A program made the translations under genes and the position numbers. From an uncultured Pelagibacteraceae bacterium (GTDB taxonomy: Bacteria; Pseudomonadota; Alphaproteobacteria; Pelagibacterales; Pelagibacteraceae): DNA of 64,000 nt. Below the pieces are notes generated by a model. The model saw nothing but the letters and a program-made list of their open reading frames with translations. It was not told the origin of the DNA and made no database searches. Shown here piece after piece: positions 56,915 to 64,000 of this stretch (positions within the stretch are counted from its first letter, which is position 1; each line of letters begins with the position of its first letter). The DNA is taken from positions 221,861-285,860 of the forward strand of contig CACGGD010000001.1 of assembly GCA_902572605.1 (NCBI GenBank), written 5' to 3'.

Positions 56915-57487
56915 TTATCTTGGAGATCTTTTAGAAAGTATTCTCTGTAAAGTTCGTCTATGCATTTTAAGTCTCCTAGCTGTTTCAGAAACATTACGAT
57001 TGCATAATTCGAATACTCTGTGAATATGTTCCCATTTTACTCTATCAGCGGACATTGGATTTTCAGGTGGTTTAGCCTTTGACTCAGGTGATGCTAATAA
57101 TGCTGCCTCAACATCATCTGCATCTACAGGTTTCGCCATATAGTCTATTGCGCCTGCTTTAACTGCTGCTACTGCAGTGGGTAAGTTCCCGTATCCGGTT
57201 AACATTACAATCCTAGCATCTTTCTTGTTTTTAGATAGCTCATTAACCACATCTAGCCCATTCCCATCCTCTAGTCTTAAATCTACTAGAGCAAAGTTTG
57301 TAGGACTGTTTTTAGCAATCTCAAGGCCTTCAGACACCGTTTTAGCCTCTTTTACTTGAAAACCCTTCTTTTCCATTGCTCTGGAGAGCCTCCCTCGTAA
57401 GGGATCATCGTCATCAAGTATAAGAAGCGACTTATCAGAAAAATCTGACAGATTTAGTTGCTTTGGGTAATTTTTAGATGCTCTCAT
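56915..57487 (-). CDS. regA: RegA/ActR/PrrA-type response regulator
   Basis: Receiver 'LLILDDDDPLRGRLSRAME', C-terminal HTH 'CNRNVSETARRLKMHRRTLQRILSKRSPR'. Confidence 0.9.
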   Translation of the reverse strand: MRASKNYPKQLNLSDFSDKSLLILDDDDPLRGRLSRAMEKKGFQVKEAKTVSEGLEIAKNSPTNFALVDLRLEDGNGLDVVNELSKNKKDARIVMLTGYGNLPTAVAAVKAGAIDYMAKPVDADDVEAALLASPESKAKPPENPMSADRVKWEHIHRVFELCNRNVSETARRLKMHRRTLQRILSKRSPR

Positions 57488-57560
57488 ATATTGTTGATAT
57501 AGTTACTACAATCGATTTTACAACTGGTCAAAATAGCATTTTTTTCTTTACATAAAGTCA

Positions 57561-57594
57561 AAAAAACCTTAAACGCGATTAAATAAGGTTTTTT
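57561..57594 (+). promoter_or_regulatory. terminator/attenuator-like hairpin in the leader of the decarboxylase gene
   Basis: AAAAAACCTTA-N12-TAAGGTTTTTT with a T run continuing to 57596; AAAAACCTT repeated at 57610-57618. Confidence 0.6.
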
Positions 57595-57646
57595 TTGTAC
57601 AAATTTTTTAAAAACCTTTTGTGTAAATTAATGGAGGACACATGAA

Positions 57647-58825
57647 ATGCGAAAATTTAGAGACGTTGACGAATTAGTTAACGAATTGAAACCAGATTAC
57701 CCCGTATATTGCATACGGCCTGAATCGATAAAAAAATCTACAAAATTTTTTAAAGATAACTTTCCAGGTAAAGTTCTTTATGCTGTTAAAACAAATCCTA
57801 ATGAAAAAATAATAAAACAAATTGTTTCTAATGGAATAGAGGATTTCGATGTAGCTTCTTTAAATGAAATTAAGTTAATAAAAAAAATTAAACCAGAAGC
57901 CAATTTATATTTTATGCATACAATAAAAAGTAAAGAAAGTATTTCATTAGCTTATTTTGATTATGGAGTTAAAAACTTTTCATTAGATAGTAAAGATGAA
58001 CTTAGAAAAATTCTGGAAGCTACAAATCAAGCTAAAGATTTAAACTTATTTGTAAGAATTGCTATTTCTAATGAACATGCTGAAATTGACTTGTCTAGAA
58101 AATTTGGTGCACTACCTTCTGAAGCATTAGGCCTTGTGAGATTATGTAAAGAACATTCAAAAAAACTTGGAATAAGTTTTCATGTAGGTTCTCAATGTAT
58201 GCATAAGATTTCATATTCAAAAGGTATTCGTGAAATCGGAAATATAATTAAGAAAACGAAAATTATACCTGATATTATAAATGTTGGGGGAGGCTTTCCA
58301 TCATTGTATCCTGACCTTAATCCTGAACCACTTGATAACTACCTTAATGAAATAAAATTAGCACTTAAAAATTTAAAATTACAAAAACTACCTGATATTA
58401 TTTGTGAACCTGGAAGAGCTATTGTTGCTGAAAGTGGATCAACAATAGTAAAAGTTATATTAAGAAAAAAACAAAAACTTTATATAAATGATGGTACTTA
58501 TGGTTCTTTATTTGATGCGGGAGTTCCAAACTTCGTTTTACCGACAAAGATGATCACTAATGGGAGAATACATTCTAAAAAATTAACCGCTTTTAACTTC
58601 TTTGGACCAACTTGTGATAGCTTAGATTATATGAAGGGCCCTTTTTTATTACCAAATAATATAAAAGAGGGTGATTATATAGAGTTAGGTCAATTAGGTG
58701 CTTATGCATTAACCTTTAGAACAAAATTCAATGGTTTTTATTCTAATGAAATATTTGAATTGAACGATAAACCCATCATGTCTTTATATGAAGATTCAAG
58801 TAAAGTTGATTACTTGGTTGCTTAA
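57647..58825 (+). CDS. PLP-dependent ornithine/lysine (alanine racemase-fold) decarboxylase
   Basis: 'VLYAVKTNPN', 'FHVGSQCM', 'EPGRAIVA', 'GPTCDSLDYM'. Confidence 0.9.
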   Translation: MRKFRDVDELVNELKPDYPVYCIRPESIKKSTKFFKDNFPGKVLYAVKTNPNEKIIKQIVSNGIEDFDVASLNEIKLIKKIKPEANLYFMHTIKSKESISLAYFDYGVKNFSLDSKDELRKILEATNQAKDLNLFVRIAISNEHAEIDLSRKFGALPSEALGLVRLCKEHSKKLGISFHVGSQCMHKISYSKGIREIGNIIKKTKIIPDIINVGGGFPSLYPDLNPEPLDNYLNEIKLALKNLKLQKLPDIICEPGRAIVAESGSTIVKVILRKKQKLYINDGTYGSLFDAGVPNFVLPTKMITNGRIHSKKLTAFNFFGPTCDSLDYMKGPFLLPNNIKEGDYIELGQLGAYALTFRTKFNGFYSNEIFELNDKPIMSLYEDSSKVDYLVA

Positions 58826-59871
58826 TGACAAAAAAAAATGGTCCTAACATCGGACATAATAAAAAATCATTTTTAAATAATCCCGTAGAACATATTGATA
58901 TTACTTCCTTTGATGCTCGAAAAATAATTGAAGGTATGAGTAAAATGTCATTCACCTCTAGAGATACAGCTAATGCAGCTAAAATTTATAATGAAATGAT
59001 ATCAGATGAAAACTGCTCTATTTTTCTAACAATTGCTGGTTCAACTTCTGCTGGAGGCTGTATGAATCTTTATTCTGATTTAATTAAGTACAATATGGTT
59101 GATGCCGTAGTAGCCACAGGAGCCTCTATAATTGATATGGATTTCTTTGAAGCTTTAGGGTTTAAGCACTACCAAGGATCTCAATTTCAAGATGATACTG
59201 AGCTTAGAAAAAATTATATAGATAGAATTTATGATACTTATATCGATGAAGAAGAATTACAGGCATGTGATAAGGCTATTTGTGATGTGGCCAACTCTAT
59301 GCAACCAAAAGCTTATACTTCCAGAGAATTCATTCTAGAATTAGGCAAATTTTTAAAAAAGAATGCTAAAAAGAAAGGTTCATTGATAGAAACTGCTTTT
59401 GATAATAATGTACCTATTTTCTGTCCTGCCTTTACAGATAGTTCTGCTGGTTTTGGACTAGTCATGCACCAAGAACAAAATCCAGATAAGCATATAACAA
59501 TAGACTCGATAAGAGAAATGAGAGAATTAACTGAGATTAAAATAAAATCTAAGCAATCTGGCTTATTAATGGTGGGCGGAGGTGTCCCTAAAAATTTTGT
59601 TCAAGATACAGTTGTATGTGCAGAGCTGTTAGGAAAACAAGTAGATATGCATAAATATGCAATTCAAATTACTGTGGCTGACACTAGAGATGGTGCTTGT
59701 AGTAGTTCAACTTTAAAAGAAGCAAGTTCATGGGGAAAAGTAGATCTAGCTAAGGAACAAATGGTTTTTGCTGAAGCAACAAGTGTCTTGCCTTTAATTG
59801 CAAGTGATGCTTACCACAGACAAAATTGGAAAAATAGAAGTAAAAGAAATTTTCAAAAAATATTTAAATAA
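58825..59871 (+). CDS. deoxyhypusine synthase-like protein (possible homospermidine/polyamine synthase)
   Basis: 'IAGSTSAGGCMNLYSDLIKYNMVDAVVATGASI', 'PIFCPAFTDSSAGFGL', 'SSWGKVDL'. Confidence 0.85.
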   Translation: MTKKNGPNIGHNKKSFLNNPVEHIDITSFDARKIIEGMSKMSFTSRDTANAAKIYNEMISDENCSIFLTIAGSTSAGGCMNLYSDLIKYNMVDAVVATGASIIDMDFFEALGFKHYQGSQFQDDTELRKNYIDRIYDTYIDEEELQACDKAICDVANSMQPKAYTSREFILELGKFLKKNAKKKGSLIETAFDNNVPIFCPAFTDSSAGFGLVMHQEQNPDKHITIDSIREMRELTEIKIKSKQSGLLMVGGGVPKNFVQDTVVCAELLGKQVDMHKYAIQITVADTRDGACSSSTLKEASSWGKVDLAKEQMVFAEATSVLPLIASDAYHRQNWKNRSKRNFQKIFK

Positions 59872-59872
59872 G

Positions 59873-60748
59873 ATGGGAAAAACAAGATTAGCATTAATAC
59901 AGATGAAAATGTCATCTGAAAAAAAAAAAAATATTTCCAGCGCTATATCAAAAATATATAAAGCGAAAAAGAAAGGTGCAGAGATTATTTGTTTACCAGA
60001 ATTATTTTTAACAAATTATTTTTGTCAAATAGAAAAACACTCTAATTTTAATTTTGCAGAAAAAATTCCTGGACCGACAACTGATATATTTTCTTCATTA
60101 GCTAAAAAACTAAAAGTAATACTCCTTTTATCTTTATTTGAAAAAAGAACTTCAGGTATTTATCACAATACTTGTGTAGTTATAGACGAGTATGGAAAAA
60201 TTAGAGGGAAGTATCGAAAAATGCATATACCAGATGACCCTCAATATTATGAAAAATTTTATTTTACTCCTGGCGATCTTGGTTTTAGATCCTTTAAAAC
60301 TTCAAAAGGTAATTTAGGAACTTTAATTTGTTGGGATCAATGGTTTCCTGAAGCAGCAAGATTAACAGCTTTGAAAGGAGCTGAAATACTTTTTTATCCT
60401 ACTGCAATAGGCTGGCATCCAAAAGAAAAGAGAAAATTTGGACAATCTCAGCTTAATTCTTGGTTATCAGTTCAGCGATCACATGCTATAGCAAATGGTG
60501 TTTATGTTGCTGCTATAAATAGAACTGGTGTAGAAAAACAAGGTTCAAAGAAATTAGAATTTTGGGGTAATAGTGTAATATTTGATCCTAGTGGAAATAT
60601 TATCAAAAAGGGAAATTTAGCAGAACAAATTCTTATTTGTGATATAGATTTTAAAAAAATAGAAACTGTAAGAAGACATTGGCCATTTTTTAGAGATAGA
60701 AGGATAGATTATTATAAAGGCATATTGAAAAATCCTAAAGATGCTTAA
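59873..60748 (+). CDS. aguB: N-carbamoylputrescine amidase
   Basis: Nitrilase-fold 'LPELFLTNYFCQ', 'GTLICWDQWFPEAARLTALKGAEILFYPTAIG'; start at 59873 preferred. Confidence 0.9.
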   Translation: MGKTRLALIQMKMSSEKKKNISSAISKIYKAKKKGAEIICLPELFLTNYFCQIEKHSNFNFAEKIPGPTTDIFSSLAKKLKVILLLSLFEKRTSGIYHNTCVVIDEYGKIRGKYRKMHIPDDPQYYEKFYFTPGDLGFRSFKTSKGNLGTLICWDQWFPEAARLTALKGAEILFYPTAIGWHPKEKRKFGQSQLNSWLSVQRSHAIANGVYVAAINRTGVEKQGSKKLEFWGNSVIFDPSGNIIKKGNLAEQILICDIDFKKIETVRRHWPFFRDRRIDYYKGILKNPKDA

Positions 60749-61787
60749 AGATTTGAAAGATCCTAACTATCGGATGCCCGCTGAATGGGAAAAACAAAAA
60801 TCTACTTGGGTAGCCTGGCCACATAATCAAAGAGATTGGCCTAATAAATTTCAATACATACCTTTTGTTTTCTGTGAGATAATATCTAAAATCTCAACTC
60901 ACCAAAAAGTGAATATTCTTATAGAAAAAAAAACGATTAAAAAAAAAATAGATTTACTTTTAAAAAAGTATTTAAGTAATACTAAAAATATAAATTTTAG
61001 GGTTTGTAAGACAAATAGAGTTTGGCTAAGGGACTCTTTTCCAATCTTCGTCAAAAATAGTAAAAACAAAAAGGTTTTAATGGACTGGGGTTTTAATGGA
61101 TGGGCAAAGTATAAGAATTTTAGTTATGACAATAAAATATGCACAAAAATTAAGAAATTTGTTGGTTTAAAATCTGTAACTCCGATTATAAGAAATAAAA
61201 GAATAATTTTAGAGGGTGGATCTATAGACGTTAATGGTAAAGGAATTCTTCTCACAACTCGTGAGTGTCTATTAAGCAATATACAAGCACGGAATCCCGG
61301 CCTAAATAAACAAGAATACGAATTTATATTTAAAAAATATTTGGGCATCGAAGAAGTTGTGTGGCTTAATAAAGGTATTGCAGGAGATGATACTCATGGC
61401 CATATAGATGATATCGCAAGGTTTGTGAATGAAAAAAAAATTTTTTTAGCTTATGAAAGCAATAAAAATGACATTAATTACAAATCATTAAAAGAAAACT
61501 ATCTAATATTAAAAAAAACAATCAAGACTAAACAAATTAAAATTATTAAAATTCCAATGCCTAAGGCAAAATATATAAATGGAATAAGAGTTCCAGCTAC
61601 TTACCTAAACTTTTATGTGGCAAATAAAATAGTTTTAGTCCCAATCTTTAATGACAAAAAAGATAGAATAGTAATTAAAATTTTTAAAAAACATTTTAAA
61701 AATAGAAAAATTATTCCAATAGATTGTTCTTTGCTAATTTGGGGATTTGGGGCTATTCATTGTATGACTCAACAAGAGCCTAGATAA
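60741..61787 (+). CDS. aguA: agmatine deiminase
   Basis: 'WVAWPHNQRDWP', 'LEGGSIDVNGKG', 'GDDTHGHIDDIARFV', 'GAIHCMTQQEP'. Confidence 0.95.
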   Translation: MLKDLKDPNYRMPAEWEKQKSTWVAWPHNQRDWPNKFQYIPFVFCEIISKISTHQKVNILIEKKTIKKKIDLLLKKYLSNTKNINFRVCKTNRVWLRDSFPIFVKNSKNKKVLMDWGFNGWAKYKNFSYDNKICTKIKKFVGLKSVTPIIRNKRIILEGGSIDVNGKGILLTTRECLLSNIQARNPGLNKQEYEFIFKKYLGIEEVVWLNKGIAGDDTHGHIDDIARFVNEKKIFLAYESNKNDINYKSLKENYLILKKTIKTKQIKIIKIPMPKAKYINGIRVPATYLNFYVANKIVLVPIFNDKKDRIVIKIFKKHFKNRKIIPIDCSLLIWGFGAIHCMTQQEPR

Positions 61788-63063
61788 TTAAATCTTTACA
61801 TTTCCAAGAAATTTTTACTAAAGCTCCTTTATTATTTTTATCATTTAGAAAAGAAAGTTTAGCACCACTTCTTTCTAAGAGAGTTTTACCTAAAAATGTT
61901 CCTAAACCAGTTCCTGCATTATCATTTATTTCTGAGGATTTAGATTTAATATAAGGTTCACCTAATATTTCTATGATATCCTCAGGAAATCCTGGACCAT
62001 CATCTTTAATTAAAATTTCAATATCTTTTTTGTTACTACTTAATATTATGTCAACTTTGGTTTTTGAAAATTTTATTGCGTTACCTATAAAATTTCTTAA
62101 ACCGTAAATTATTTCTGGTGATCTTTGAAAAGAGATCTTATTCTTGTCATGCTCTGATTCTAGATTTATTTGTTTTGAGGAAGATTCTCTAAATGATGAA
62201 ATTAACTCACTTAGTAAATCTTCTAATCTAGTTTTAGAGAAAAATTCATCATCTTTGATTTGTTTTTTTGAAATCTTCTTTAATATTTCTCCACATCTTT
62301 TAGTTTGGCTGATCAACAAATCTATATCTTTAGAATGTTCATTCTTTTGTCCTAATTCTTTTTTAAGCTCTGAGGCAACTACGCTTATAGTTGCTAAAGG
62401 TGTACCTAAAGAATGAGCAGCTGCTGCAGCTTGACCACCAAGAGATTCTAATTCGTATTCTTTAGCTATCACCTGTTGTACTTTATTGACCGCGTCAGAC
62501 CTTCTTTTGCTTTCACCAGAAAACCTAATTCCAAAATAACTTAAAAATACTAAACCAACGATAATTGATAAAAAATATCCAGTTAAATATAGTTTTGGAA
62601 ATGTAATGGAATGATCATGTATACCTGGCAAAGGATAATGAAAGATTGTTAATAAAAATAAAAATAAAATAGTTAAAATTCCTAATATAATAGTTGTTCC
62701 CATGCTTAACAAAGTTGAAGAAACAATAGTTGGAATAATCATTAAAATTGAAAAAGGATTTGAAATTCCGCCTGTCAAATACAAAAGAGCTGTCAATTGA
62801 ACCAAATCATAAATTAAAAATATACTTGCATTAAAGTCTTTTAAAGTAATTGACCTAATCCTAAACTGTAAGTATGAGTTTGATATAAAGCCCAAAAATA
62901 AGATGCCAAAGGCAATTATTATTGGAAAATCCAACTTTAAATAAAAATAAACGAGATTTATTGCAGTAAATTGCCCAATTATTGCTATCCACCTTAAAAT
63001 TACAAGAGTTTTTCTATCTAAATTGAGATTTTCTCTCAGTCTAAAGAGAGTAGAAAAATTCAT
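61780..63063 (-). CDS. regB: RegB/ActS/PrrB-type redox sensor histidine kinase
   Basis: Six TM, 'GGISNPFSILMIIPTIVSSTLL', H-box 'GGQAAAAAHSLGTPLATISVVASEL', 'GTGLGTFLGKTLLERSGA'. Confidence 0.9.
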   Translation of the reverse strand: MNFSTLFRLRENLNLDRKTLVILRWIAIIGQFTAINLVYFYLKLDFPIIIAFGILFLGFISNSYLQFRIRSITLKDFNASIFLIYDLVQLTALLYLTGGISNPFSILMIIPTIVSSTLLSMGTTIILGILTILFLFLLTIFHYPLPGIHDHSITFPKLYLTGYFLSIIVGLVFLSYFGIRFSGESKRRSDAVNKVQQVIAKEYELESLGGQAAAAAHSLGTPLATISVVASELKKELGQKNEHSKDIDLLISQTKRCGEILKKISKKQIKDDEFFSKTRLEDLLSELISSFRESSSKQINLESEHDKNKISFQRSPEIIYGLRNFIGNAIKFSKTKVDIILSSNKKDIEILIKDDGPGFPEDIIEILGEPYIKSKSSEINDNAGTGLGTFLGKTLLERSGAKLSFLNDKNNKGALVKISWKCKDLII

Positions 63064-63070
63064 TTTATCT

Positions 63071-64000
<930 letters not shown>

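Overview
This is a gene-dense, very AT-rich chromosome segment. Gene content, order and codon bias fit a streamlined marine alphaproteobacterium of the SAR11/Pelagibacterales type (inference, no search run). Core genes include a phoR / agt-plcP / diacylglycerol-kinase lipid-remodelling locus, rnd-kdsD-lptC-lptB-aroA-cmk-rpsA-ihfB-pyrF-trpB-trpA-accD-folC-trxA, sbcB-rmuC, rlmN, purEK, cfa, ptrB, a purine permease, msrA, an RND pump, gpmA, murU-amgK-tsaE, ahcY, chvGI, polA, bioY, regA/regB, a polyamine operon and the 3' part of gyrB. No tRNA, rRNA, CRISPR or transposase was recognised. The accessory-looking part is about 20.5-24.7 kb (rmuC to yedK). It holds a phage-type GIY-YIG-like/NUMOD3 putative homing endonuclease, small orphan proteins, a duplicated stem-loop, a very strong orphan minus-strand terminator hairpin and a small-protein gene whose transcript appears to begin with two tandem hairpins. 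The strongest leads are: (1) a TrpB/TrpA pair at the normal trp locus that has lost many near-invariant active-site motifs, with trpF missing from the gap, next to a FolC homologue with an eroded P-loop; (2) the NUMOD3 endonuclease island; (3) a mutually exclusive hairpin leader in front of the ornithine/lysine decarboxylase of the polyamine operon; (4) a start codon placed in the loop of a terminator-like hairpin; (5) an orphan protein with an extremely lysine-rich N-terminus and a long coiled coil.
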